Of a stretch of DNA of 64,000 nucleotides, positions 1 to 7,557 are shown in pieces; position 1 is the first letter of the stretch; the number at the start of each line of letters is the position of its first letter. The position numbers were made by a program, and so were the translations under genes. The notes beneath the pieces were generated by a model, which was not told the DNA's origin, made no database searches, and saw nothing but the letters and a program-made list of their open reading frames with translations. Where the stretch lies: NCBI GenBank assembly GCA_963761015.1, contig CAVXFL010000020.1, forward strand, positions 682,001-746,000, in the 5' to 3' direction. This DNA comes from CAVXFL01 sp963761015. GTDB taxonomy: Bacteria > Pseudomonadota > Alphaproteobacteria > Acetobacterales > Acetobacteraceae.

Positions 1-1683
1 GCGCGCTACGACCTCGCCAAGGCGCGCGAGCGGGCGCATCTGCTGGTCGGGCTCGCCATCGCGGTCGCCAACATCGACGACGTGATCAGGCTGATTCGCG
101 CCAGCCCCGACGCCGGTTCGGCGCGCGCGGCGCTGATGGAGCGCGACTGGCCGGCCGGCGACATTCTGCCGCTGCTCGCGCTCATCGACGATTCGGGCAA
201 TCTCGTCGTGGACGGGAAGGTGCGGCTGACCGACGCGCAGGCGCGCGGCATCCTCGATCTGCGGTTGCAGCGCCTCACCGGGCTGGAAACGGAAAAAATC
301 CAGCAGGAAATGGGCGAGGTCGCCGCGCGCATTGGCGAGCTTCTGGAGATCATCGCCTCGCGCCCGCGCCGGCTCGAAGTGATGCGCGACGAATTGCAGA
401 CGATCCGCGCCGAGATCGCCACGCCGCGCCTCACCGCCATCGTCGATGCGGTGGCGGACCAGGACGACGAGAGCCTGATCGAGCCCGGGCAGATGGTCGT
501 CACCATCACGCGCGACGGGTTCATCAAACGGACGACGCTGGAGACGTTCCGCGCCCAGAACCGGGGCGGCCGCGGCCGCACCGCAGCTGGCATGCGTGGC
601 GACGACATCGTCACCCGCAGCTTCAATGCGCACACCCATCAATGGGTGCTGTTCTTCTCCTCCGGTGGCCGCGTGTTCCGCGAAAAAGTGTGGCGGCTGC
701 CCGAGGCGAGCCCGACGGCGAAGGGCCGCGCGCTGGTCAACCTGCTGCCCGAACTCGGCGGCGACACGATCACGGCGGTCCTGCCGCTGCCGCAGGACGA
801 GCGGCTGTGGGACGGGCTGCACCTCGTATTCGCGACCGCGAGCGGTAACGTGCGGCGTAATCGCCTCTCCGACTTCCGCAACGTACGCGCCTCCGGGCTG
901 ATCGCCATGAAGCTGGACGAGGGCGACCGGCTGATCGGCGTCGCCACCTGCCGCGACGGCGACGACGTGCTGCTGGCCACAAGGCTGGGCCGGTGCATCC
1001 GGTTCCAGATCACCGACGACAGCTTGCGCGTGTTCGCCGGCCGCGACAGCGCCGGCGTGCGCGGCATCCGGCTCGGCAAGAAGGACGAGGTGATCAGCCT
1101 CTCCGTGCTGCGCCATGTCGAGGCCGGCACGGACGAGCGGCTCGCCTATTTGCGGCTGTCCGCGGCGCGGCGGCGCAATGGCGCGGACGAGGACGAAGCG
1201 CCGGCGGTGGCCGAGCCCGAGGAGGGTGCCGCCGCCGAGGTTACGCTGTCGCCCGAGCGGATCGCGGAGCTGGAAGGCGCCGAGGAGGTGTTGCTCGCCG
1301 TCACCGATGCCGGGTTCGGCAAGCGATCCTCGGCCTACGAGTATCGCGTCACCGGCCGCGGCGGGCAGGGGATCGCCAATATCACCCTCGCCCCGCGCAA
1401 CGGCACGGCCGTGGTGGCGACCTTGCCGGTGCGCCCGGGCGATCACGTCATGCTGGTGACCGATGCCGGGCGGTTGATTCGGGTGCCGGCCGACCAGGTG
1501 CGCATTACGGGGCGGCAGGCGATGGGGGTCACCCTGTTCCGCCTCGATGCGGGCGAGCACGTCACCAGCGTGTTCCCGGTGCTGGAGGTCGTCGCTGACG
1601 GAAACGGCACCGGCAATGGCGCGCACACGGAGGCGAACGGGGCCGCCGAGTTGGAGCCGGGCGAGGGCGAGGACGATGAGTGA
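1..1683 (+). CDS. gyrA: DNA gyrase subunit A, C-terminal part (runs off the left edge)
   Basis: Open from base 1 to a TGA at 1681-1683, giving 560 residues without a start, so roughly the first 340 residues of a usual GyrA are missing. The fragment opens in the coiled-coil/tower region (RERAHLLVGLAIAVANIDDV) and continues into the six-bladed C-terminal beta-pinwheel that wraps DNA. The GyrA box appears as QNRGGRG at 556-576, close to the consensus QRRGGRG, which separates gyrase from topoisomerase IV. The tail is short and acidic (GEGEDDE). GyrA with GyrB introduces negative supercoils using ATP. Its stop overlaps the coaD start by 8 bases, so the two are probably co-transcribed. Confidence 0.97.
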   Translation, partial: ARYDLAKARERAHLLVGLAIAVANIDDVIRLIRASPDAGSARAALMERDWPAGDILPLLALIDDSGNLVVDGKVRLTDAQARGILDLRLQRLTGLETEKIQQEMGEVAARIGELLEIIASRPRRLEVMRDELQTIRAEIATPRLTAIVDAVADQDDESLIEPGQMVVTITRDGFIKRTTLETFRAQNRGGRGRTAAGMRGDDIVTRSFNAHTHQWVLFFSSGGRVFREKVWRLPEASPTAKGRALVNLLPELGGDTITAVLPLPQDERLWDGLHLVFATASGNVRRNRLSDFRNVRASGLIAMKLDEGDRLIGVATCRDGDDVLLATRLGRCIRFQITDDSLRVFAGRDSAGVRGIRLGKKDEVISLSVLRHVEAGTDERLAYLRLSAARRRNGADEDEAPAVAEPEEGAAAEVTLSPERIAELEGAEEVLLAVTDAGFGKRSSAYEYRVTGRGGQGIANITLAPRNGTAVVATLPVRPGDHVMLVTDAGRLIRVPADQVRITGRQAMGVTLFRLDAGEHVTSVFPVLEVVADGNGTGNGAHTEANGAAELEPGEGEDDE

Positions 1684-2251
1684 GGCGCTGCCCGGGGGCC
1701 ATCCTCCGGGGCACGTCGTCGCGCGGGTCGGGGTTTATCCCGGCACCTTCGATCCCGTGACCAACGGGCATCTGGACATCGTCGCGCGCGCGACGCGGCT
1801 GGTGCACCGGCTGGTGATCGGGGTCGCGGTGAATATCGGCAAGGAGCCGATCTTCCCGCTGGACGAGCGCGTCGCCTTGGTCGAGGCGGAAACGGCCGAT
1901 ATCGCCGCTCGCAACGGCTGTCCGATCGAGGTGCGGCCGTTCCAGGGTCTGCTGGTCGGTTTCGCGCGCGAGGTGGGCGCCTCGCTGGTGGTGCGCGGGC
2001 TGCGCGCGGTCGCGGACTTCGATTACGAGTTCCAGATGGCAGGGATGAATTACCGGCTTGATCCGGGCATCGAGACGGTGTTCCTGATGGCGAGCGAGCG
2101 CCACCAGTTCATCGCCTCGCGCCTCGTGAAGGAGATCGCCAGGATGGGCGGCGACATATCGAGCTTCGTGCCGCCGCTCACGCTCGAGCGCACGCTCGCC
2201 CGCGTGGGGTCCCCGCGAACGCGTTCGCGGACCGCCCCGGCGCGCGGCTGA
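1676..2251 (+). CDS. coaD: phosphopantetheine adenylyltransferase
   Basis: 191 residues. CoaD transfers AMP from ATP to 4'-phosphopantetheine, the penultimate step of coenzyme A synthesis in the cytoplasm. The nucleotidyltransferase fold is shown by YPGTFDPVTNGHLDIV near the N terminus (the T/HxGH motif), by VVRGLRAVADFDYEFQMA, and by the C-terminal GGDISSFVPP that replaces the ISSTxxR type motif. The ATG at 1676 lies inside the end of gyrA in another frame, directly after a purine-rich GAGGGCGAGGACG stretch that can act as ribosome binding site. The first 18 residues are a short extension before the conserved strand. The C-terminal 15 residues are Arg/Pro-rich and look lineage-specific. Confidence 0.96.
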   Translation: MSEALPGGHPPGHVVARVGVYPGTFDPVTNGHLDIVARATRLVHRLVIGVAVNIGKEPIFPLDERVALVEAETADIAARNGCPIEVRPFQGLLVGFAREVGASLVVRGLRAVADFDYEFQMAGMNYRLDPGIETVFLMASERHQFIASRLVKEIARMGGDISSFVPPLTLERTLARVGSPRTRSRTAPARG

Positions 2252-2286
2252 TCCCCTTCCGCCAATCCGACCTGGAGAGTGCCTGA

Positions 2287-2856
2287 ATGCGCCGACGCAG
2301 CCTGCTTGCCGCCTTGTCCGCAACCCCGATCATGGGAGCCTTCATGAGCCAGACCAGCGAGGCGGCTTCGCCCGATCTCGAGAACGAGGTCTACATGGAC
2401 CTCAAGGACGGACGGGTGGTGATCCAGCTACTGCCCGAACTGGCGCCCAAGCAGGTGGCGCGGGTGAAGGAACTGTGCCGCGAGCACTTCTATGACAACA
2501 CGCCGTTCCATCGGGTGATCGAAGGCTTCATGGCGCAGGGCGGCGACCCGACGGGCACCGGCACGGGCGGCTCCAAGCTCCCCGATTTGCCTGCCGAGTT
2601 CACCAACCAGGCGCATTTCCTGCGCGGCACGGTGGGCGCGGCGCGGACCTCCGACCCGAATAGCGCGAACAGCCAGTTCTTCATCATGTTCGCCCCGGCG
2701 CCGAGCCTGGACGGGCAGTACACGATCTGGGGCCGGGTGATCCGGGGCATGGAGTTCGTGGACAAGATCAAGCGCGGCAGCGGCCCGAGCGGCATGGTGC
2801 AGGACCCCGACCGGATCGTGCGCATGCGGGTCGCCGCCGACGCGGAAAAGGGCTGA
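2287..2856 (+). CDS. exported cyclophilin-type peptidyl-prolyl cis-trans isomerase
   Basis: 189 residues. The N terminus MRRRSLLAALSATPIMGAF is positively charged then hydrophobic and ends near SEA-AS, so a signal peptide and periplasmic location are likely; a leading RRR gives it some Tat character. The cyclophilin core follows: FYDNTPFHRVIEGFMAQGGD, then NSANSQFFIMFAPAPSLDGQ and YTIWGRVIRGMEFVDKI, with the catalytic Arg in FHRV. Cyclophilins speed proline isomerisation during protein folding. It starts 35 bases after coaD on the same strand and may share its transcript. An internal ATG at 2344 could give a leaderless cytoplasmic form, but the hydrophobic leader argues for 2287. Confidence 0.93.
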   Translation: MRRRSLLAALSATPIMGAFMSQTSEAASPDLENEVYMDLKDGRVVIQLLPELAPKQVARVKELCREHFYDNTPFHRVIEGFMAQGGDPTGTGTGGSKLPDLPAEFTNQAHFLRGTVGAARTSDPNSANSQFFIMFAPAPSLDGQYTIWGRVIRGMEFVDKIKRGSGPSGMVQDPDRIVRMRVAADAEKG

Positions 2857-2885
2857 TCGGCGCCGCAGGATTGGCTGCGGCCCTA

Positions 2886-2913
2886 TTGACCTGCGGCGGC
2901 GGGGCTGCATGTT
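2886..2913 (+). promoter_or_regulatory. candidate promoter of tRNA-Lys
   Basis: TTGACC at 2886-2891, a 16-base spacer and CATGTT at 2908-2913 resemble a sigma-70 type -35/-10 pair. A start near 2920 would give a short 5' leader before the mature tRNA at 2936. The -10 match is imperfect, so this is a pattern match supported by position only. Confidence 0.45.
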
Positions 2914-2935
2914 TGCCCCTATCCCCGGTTTTTTT

Positions 2936-3011
2936 GGGCCTGTAGCTCAGCTGGTAGAGCACGAGACTTTTAATCTTGGGGTCCTGGGTTCGAGTCCCAG
3001 CGGGCCCACCA
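2936..3011 (+). tRNA. tRNA-Lys (anticodon UUU)
   Basis: 76-base cloverleaf with encoded CCA (3009-3011). The acceptor stem GGGCCTG (2936-2942) pairs with CGGGCCC (3001-3007) with one G-T pair. The D arm is GCTC/GAGC, the anticodon stem CGAGA/TCTTG, and the loop CTTTTAA puts TTT at 2969-2971. The T arm carries GGTTCGAGTCC. UUU reads both lysine codons. It stands alone, with a decayed minus-strand gene immediately downstream. Confidence 0.97.
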
Positions 3012-3086
3012 TGCAGAATCAATGAGTTAACTCAAATCAACGGAGCGGTTCAGACCTGGGCAGCGGCGCGCGGCTTCACTGGGGCT

Positions 3087-3494
3087 TCAGCATCGGTGCG
3101 ACTGCATGGTCACGCGGTCGACCCGGACTACCTGTTTCGTCCCCTTGCCGCGCTTCCGGTCGAGCGCGCCGAGCAACTCGGCGAAAATCCGCGACATGTT
3201 CGCGGCGGCCTACCGATAGCCCTGGGCCACCTCGAATGGCTGCTCCGGGATCATAGCCCGCCGGGTGCATTCCCTCACGCCCAGATGCATCGCGACCGCC
3301 CGGGCAGCGAGCATGCCTTCGATCTCGTCGCCCGGCTTGAACGCCATCATCCCGTCGACGGCCGCCGAGACCTGCTGGTCGCGATCATTGCCGGTTGTGT
3401 TCTTTGGAAACCAAGCCGTTGCCAGCGCGGCGTTGGCCACTTGGCTGTTAAGCCGATCGTCGGGCGAGCCACCAAGCAGCTTAGCCGCGTCACT
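3087..3494 (-). pseudogene. remnant of a conserved alphaproteobacterial hypothetical gene
   Basis: Reading the minus strand from 3494 gives LLGGSPDDRLNSQVANAALA, then FKPGDEIEGMLAARAVAMHL and RRAMIPEQPFEVAQGYR, an in-frame TAG at 3212-3210, and in the same frame AAANMSRIFAELLGALDRKR with GKGTKQVVRV before homology fades. These blocks match a small uncharacterised protein I know from rhizobia and relatives; its usual ending is a Gly-rich VHAGGQAIVG-type segment, which is absent here. An upstream in-frame TAG (3497-3495) removes the 5' end. A missing start, an internal stop and a lost C terminus together argue for real decay, not a single sequencing error. Function is unknown. Confidence 0.6.
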
Positions 3495-3731
3495 CTATCC
3501 GGGCAGAACCCTTCTTTTGTCCTGAACTGGGGAACTGAGGCCGGACCTGGTCAAGCCAAGTTGATGCGGAGCGCGCTCTGCTCGGCTATCTTCGAAGCAG
3601 AGCGCGAGCGCGCGGCGGGCCTAGCCGCCTCGAGTCGTTTCTGGTCGGTTGCCCGAGCCATTGCCGCGCTTGTAAGGTTCCTTCCCGCCACCTTAGCCTC
3701 AGCGCCACCTTAGCAATTTCCAGGCAACTCC
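3495..3731. other. spacer between gene remnant and RlmI-like gene
   Basis: About 240 bases with no coding signal that I can support on either strand, no tRNA and no clear hairpin with a T-run. It probably contains the promoter of the methyltransferase gene and worn sequence belonging to the remnant upstream. Confidence 0.4.
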
Positions 3732-4919
3732 TTGGAAGAACGGCGTCAGCTTCTCCGCCTGAAACCCCGCGAAGGTCGCCGGCTGAGGTCTGGACATCCT
3801 TGGGCGTACAGCAACGAAATCGCGATGGACGCGGAGGCTCGGGCGTTGCCGGCGGGGACGCTGGTGCGGCTTGAGGGGGATGACGGGTGGCGGTTCGGGA
3901 CCTGGATGTTCAACCCGCACAGCCTGATTGCCGCGCGCCTTCTCGATCCCGATCCGGCGGCGCAAATCGACGCGGGCTGGTTCGCGCGCCGGCTGGCCGG
4001 GGCCGCCGGCTTGCGCGCCAAGGTGACCGACACGCCCTTTCACCGGCTGGTCCATGCCGAGGCCGACCGGCTGCCCGGCTTGGTGATCGACCGCTACGAC
4101 GATGTTGCCGTGCTGCAGGCCAATGCGGCGGGCATGGATCGGCTGCTGCCGGAGATCGTCGAGGCACTCCAGGCCCTGCGCCCGTGGCGGGCGATCGTGG
4201 CGCGCAACGACGCGCCGGTGCGCCGGCTCGAGGGGCTGGAGCAGAGCGTCGCACTGCTGCACGGCACCGATGCCGCCGCCGTTGTGGAGGAAGGCGGCCT
4301 CGTGTTCCCGATCGACCCTCTTCTCGGCCAGAAAACTGGCTGGTTTTTCGATCAGCGGCCCAATCGCGACCGCGTCGCCGGGCTCGCGGCCGGCGCGCGC
4401 GTGCTGGACGTGTTCTGCCACTCGGGCGGCTTCGGACTGCGCTGCGGCGCAGCCGGCGCCAACCGCGTCACGCTGGTCGATAGCAGCGCGCCCGCGCTGG
4501 AGCAGGCGCGGGCGGCGGCCGGGCGCAACGGCCTGCTCGATCGCGTGGCCTTCCGCCACGGCGACGCGTTCGACGCCATGGCCGAGTTGGCCGAGGGCGG
4601 CGAGCGGTTCGACATCGTGGTCTGCGATCCCCCCGCCTTCGTCAAAGCCCGCAAGGACCTGGCGGCCGGGCTGCGCGCCTATGCTTGGATGGTCAGGCTG
4701 GCCGCGCCGCGGGTCGCTCAGGACGGGTTCCTGTTCGTCGCCTCCTGCAGCCACAACGTGCCGCCGACCGAGTTCGCCGCCGCCGTGGCCGACGGGCTGC
4801 ATCGCGGCGGGCGGGAGGCGCGGATCGTCCATTCGGGCGGCGCCGGGCCGGACCATCCGGTGCACCCGCAACTGCCCGAATCCGCCTACCTGAAGGTGAT
4901 GCTGGCGCACCTCACCTGA
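3732..4919 (+). CDS. rlmI: class I rRNA methyltransferase, RlmI/YccW family
   Basis: 395 residues from a TTG start. An N-terminal PUA-like domain (RLKPREGRRLRSGHPWAYSN, then FNPHSLIAARLL) precedes an SPOUT-unrelated Rossmann methyltransferase domain. SAM motif I is VLDVFCHSGGFGL, the linker before it holds GWFFDQRPNR, and the catalytic segment is CDPPAF with a later CSHN. RlmI makes 5-methylcytosine at position 1962 of 23S rRNA in E. coli; the same target here is inferred. The TTG at 3732 is chosen because the PUA domain begins at once after it; the next ATG at 3825 would delete that domain. No clear ribosome binding site is visible. Confidence 0.88.
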   Translation: MEERRQLLRLKPREGRRLRSGHPWAYSNEIAMDAEARALPAGTLVRLEGDDGWRFGTWMFNPHSLIAARLLDPDPAAQIDAGWFARRLAGAAGLRAKVTDTPFHRLVHAEADRLPGLVIDRYDDVAVLQANAAGMDRLLPEIVEALQALRPWRAIVARNDAPVRRLEGLEQSVALLHGTDAAAVVEEGGLVFPIDPLLGQKTGWFFDQRPNRDRVAGLAAGARVLDVFCHSGGFGLRCGAAGANRVTLVDSSAPALEQARAAAGRNGLLDRVAFRHGDAFDAMAELAEGGERFDIVVCDPPAFVKARKDLAAGLRAYAWMVRLAAPRVAQDGFLFVASCSHNVPPTEFAAAVADGLHRGGREARIVHSGGAGPDHPVHPQLPESAYLKVMLAHLT

Positions 4920-5009
4920 GCCTTCCTCTGTCGGCTCGGGCTCACGTCCTTGTGCAACGAAGTAACAGCAGCATTGATCTGAAGTCATATCGGGCGCAGT
5001 GTGGCGCGG

Positions 5010-5573
5010 ATGCCCGACTTCGTTCGCCGTATTCCGGAAGGCGACGACCGCGAGCGGCTTATCTGCCCCTCCTGCGGGCATATCGCGTACGAAAATCCGA
5101 AGGTCGTCATCGGATCGGTGGTTGCGCACGAAGGCCGCGTGCTGCTCTGCCGTCGCGCCATCCCACCCCGCGAGGGCCTCTGGACCCTGCCTGCCGGGTT
5201 CCTTGAACTCGGCGAGACCCTGCAAGAGGGCGCGGCGCGCGAGGCGCTGGAGGAAGCCGAGGCGGCGATCGCGCTGGACGGCATTCTCGCCGTGTTCAGC
5301 ATCAGCCGCATCGCGCAGGTGCAGGTGATTTTCCGGGCCCGTTTCGCCGGCGCGCCGCGCTTCGCGCCGGGGCCGGAGAGCCTGGACGTCGGCCTGTTCG
5401 CCTGGCCCGATATTCCCTGGGACCAGATCGCCTTTCCCTCGGTTGACTGGGCCTTGAACGCCTGGCGGGACACTCGGGACGCCGCGCTCGGCGCGCCGGC
5501 CGGCAACCCGCCGCATGATCCGCGCGGGACGCGCGCCCGTCCGGACGCCAAAACGGAGGAACTGCCGCTATGA
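5010..5573 (+). CDS. NUDIX hydrolase with N-terminal zinc-ribbon-like segment
   Basis: About 187 residues. CPSCGHIAYENPKVV at residues 19-33 resembles the short metal-binding lead of NUDIX proteins but has only one CxxC pair. The Nudix box reads GFLELGETLQEGAAREALEE followed by AE, matching Gx5Ex7REuxEExxu except that the usual Gly after EEx is Glu. Such enzymes hydrolyse nucleoside diphosphates linked to another group (ADP-ribose, NADH and similar); the substrate cannot be told from sequence. The C-terminal tail after residue 155 is Pro/Arg-rich. An alternative GTG start lies three codons upstream at 5001. The stop overlaps the next gene by four bases (ATGA). Confidence 0.88.
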   Translation: MPDFVRRIPEGDDRERLICPSCGHIAYENPKVVIGSVVAHEGRVLLCRRAIPPREGLWTLPAGFLELGETLQEGAAREALEEAEAAIALDGILAVFSISRIAQVQVIFRARFAGAPRFAPGPESLDVGLFAWPDIPWDQIAFPSVDWALNAWRDTRDAALGAPAGNPPHDPRGTRARPDAKTEELPL

Positions 5574-5875
5574 TCCGCCTGCCACTGACGCCCGTTCTGG
5601 CAATGGCCCTGCTCGCCCCGATGGCCGGAGCCTGGGCTGCCGATGCACCGCCCGCCGCGGCCGCGCCGCAATACGAGCCGGCGCCGATGCCGGACGAAAA
5701 TCTCTACGCCCCGCAAAAGGCGGCCAGCGAGGATCCGCAACTGCGTCCGGCCCTGTTCAGGCCGGCCCAGCAGTTCCGCGGTAACGGTTTCTCGCCCGGC
5801 TCGACCTCGCAGAGCTACGAGGAGCGGCGATTGCTTCCGGGCGCCGGCGTGAACCTCTCCGTCCCGCTGAAGTAG
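5570..5875 (+). CDS. small exported protein of unknown function
   Basis: 101 residues. MIRLPLTPVLAMALLAPMAG followed by AWA-AD is a clean signal peptide, so the mature protein of about 78 residues is probably periplasmic or lipid-free secreted. The mature part is rich in Pro, Ala and Gln, has no Cys and no recognisable domain. The ATG overlaps the stop of the NUDIX gene (ATGA), so translation is probably coupled and the two are one operon. I do not recognise the family. Confidence 0.75.
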   Translation: MIRLPLTPVLAMALLAPMAGAWAADAPPAAAAPQYEPAPMPDENLYAPQKAASEDPQLRPALFRPAQQFRGNGFSPGSTSQSYEERRLLPGAGVNLSVPLK

Positions 5876-5968
5876 ACCGCACCGGCGCACGCGTTTCGTC
5901 GGCCGGTGCTGGCCGACATGGCCTCCGACTTGCATGGTTCACCGGCGCAAGTATCGGGGGAAACCGCA

Positions 5969-7414
5969 ATGTGCATGGGCGACGATCCGGGCTGCGCAGA
6001 ATTCGAGCAGCACCGGCGGCAATTCCGCGCGGAGATGGCGACCGAGCGCCGCGCCTTTCTGAAAAGCAGCTTCGCCGCCACGGGTGGCGCTGCGGCTCTT
6101 GCGGCCGGCGGACTTTCCCTGGTCAGCCCGACTCTGGCACGCGCCACCACGGCGAAGCAGCCCGGCCAGACCAGCCACTACATGCTGCCCGCCAACGCCG
6201 AAACGGTGCACTGGGGCTATTTCAGCAAGCTGCTGAAGCCGCGGGTCGAGATCAGTTCCGGCGATTACGTCACCATCGAAACGCTGACGCACCATGCGAA
6301 CGACGACCACGAGCGCATGATCGCGGGCGACCCCGGCGCGGAAAGCGTCTATCTCTGGACCAAGGACAAGAAAGGCGTGAACCGCCGCGGGGCGGGGCCG
6401 ATGGACGCGCCGGTCGGCGCGGGCGGCGGGCTCGGCGTGCATATCTGCACGGGACCGGTGGCGATTCGCGGCGCGGCGCCGGGCGACATTCTGGAAGTGC
6501 GCATCCTGGACGTGGCGCCGCGCCCATCGGCCAACCCGAAGTTCAAGGGATCGGCGTTCGGCAGCAACGCCGCCGCGTGGTGGGGTTTTCACTACCACGA
6601 TCTCGCGACCGGCGACCGGCCGCGCGAGGTGATTACAATTTACGAAATCGACGCCGTCGGCGGGCGCGAGTGGGCGCGCGCGGTCTACAATTTCCGCTGG
6701 CCTACGGTCGTCGATCCGTTCGGCGTCGCGCACAAGACCATCGATTATCCCGGGTTGCCCGTGCATCACGCCAAGACCGAACGGACCTACGGCGTGCTCA
6801 AGGACATCCGCGTGCCGATCCGCCCGCATTTCGGCACGATGGGGCTGGCGCCGAAGGAAGCCGATTACGTGAACTCGATTCCGCCGAGCTACACCGGCGG
6901 CAACGTCGATAACTGGCGGATCGGCAAGGGCGCGACGCTGTATTATCCGGTCTCGGTGGACGGCGCGCTGTTCTCGGTCGGCGATCCGCACGCCTCGCAG
7001 GGCGATTCCGAACTATGTGGCACGGCGATCGAGTGCTCGCTGACCGGCACGTTCCAGTTCGTGCTGCACAAGCGCGCGGATCTGGCCGGCACGCCGCTCG
7101 AATCGCTGGATTTCCCGATGATCGAAACCAAGGACGAGTGGGTGCTGCAGGGGTTCAGCTATCCGAATTACCTGGCGGAGCTGGGCGGCAACGCGCAGAG
7201 CGACATTTTCAAGCGATCGTCCATCGACTTGGCGATGCGCGACGCATTCCGGAAAATGCGGCAGTTCCTGATGCACACCAAGAAGCTGACGGAGGACGAG
7301 GCCATCTCGCTCATGTCGGTCGGCGTCGATTTCGGCATCACGCAGGTGGTGGACGGCAACTGGGGCGTGCACGCGATCGTGCGGAAGGAGATCTTCCCGG
7401 CGACGACCGCCTGA
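5969..7414 (+). CDS. Tat-exported acetamidase/formamidase family protein
   Basis: 481 residues. The Tat signal ERRAFLKSSFAATGG lies about 25 residues in, followed by a hydrophobic stretch and LARA, predicting export in folded form. The rest is the FmdA/AmdA beta-rich amidase domain: GDYVTIETLTHHANDDHERM, GVHICTGPVAIRGAAPGDIL, HFGTMGLAP, and SVGDPHASQGDSELCGTAIE, which carries the metal-site region of the family. These enzymes hydrolyse formamide or short amides to ammonia and the acid; the actual amide is unknown. ATG 5969 is preferred because GGGGG sits 8 bases upstream at 5956-5960; 5906 would add 21 residues. Most characterised family members are cytoplasmic, so the Tat leader is notable. 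Confidence 0.88.
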   Translation: MCMGDDPGCAEFEQHRRQFRAEMATERRAFLKSSFAATGGAAALAAGGLSLVSPTLARATTAKQPGQTSHYMLPANAETVHWGYFSKLLKPRVEISSGDYVTIETLTHHANDDHERMIAGDPGAESVYLWTKDKKGVNRRGAGPMDAPVGAGGGLGVHICTGPVAIRGAAPGDILEVRILDVAPRPSANPKFKGSAFGSNAAAWWGFHYHDLATGDRPREVITIYEIDAVGGREWARAVYNFRWPTVVDPFGVAHKTIDYPGLPVHHAKTERTYGVLKDIRVPIRPHFGTMGLAPKEADYVNSIPPSYTGGNVDNWRIGKGATLYYPVSVDGALFSVGDPHASQGDSELCGTAIECSLTGTFQFVLHKRADLAGTPLESLDFPMIETKDEWVLQGFSYPNYLAELGGNAQSDIFKRSSIDLAMRDAFRKMRQFLMHTKKLTEDEAISLMSVGVDFGITQVVDGNWGVHAIVRKEIFPATTA

Positions 7415-7508
7415 GTTCCCGCCGCTCGATTGCCGCACGCCGGGCGGCGGGATTATGCGCACAGGCGCTAGAGCGGTATCAGGCGGGGTGGAATCGTAGA
7501 AGGGGATT

Positions 7509-7535
7509 CCGAATCACCCCGAAGATGTGATTCGG
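7509..7535. repeat. perfect stem-loop between convergent genes
   Basis: CCGAATCAC (7509-7517) and GTGATTCGG (7527-7535) form a 9-bp perfect stem with a 9-base loop. Just upstream, GGGGTG and GAATC can also pair with CACCCC and GATTC, so the 7480-7540 segment can fold in two ways. It lies between the amidase stop (7414) and the AI-2E stop (7558), as expected for a bidirectional transcription end, but has no T-run. The segment also resembles dispersed intergenic repeats of alphaproteobacteria. Confidence 0.5.
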
Positions 7536-7557
7536 GTGGCGCAACCACGGCCGAGCG

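Noticed and set aside
2976..3713. A 245-codon plus-strand frame starting inside tRNA-Lys
   Set aside because: It begins within a tRNA and runs antisense to the recognised gene remnant; no family resemblance.
3699..5516. A 605-codon minus-strand frame opposite the RlmI-like and NUDIX genes
   Set aside because: The plus-strand proteins have diagnostic motifs; the minus-strand translation is low-complexity Arg/Gly/Gln without structure.
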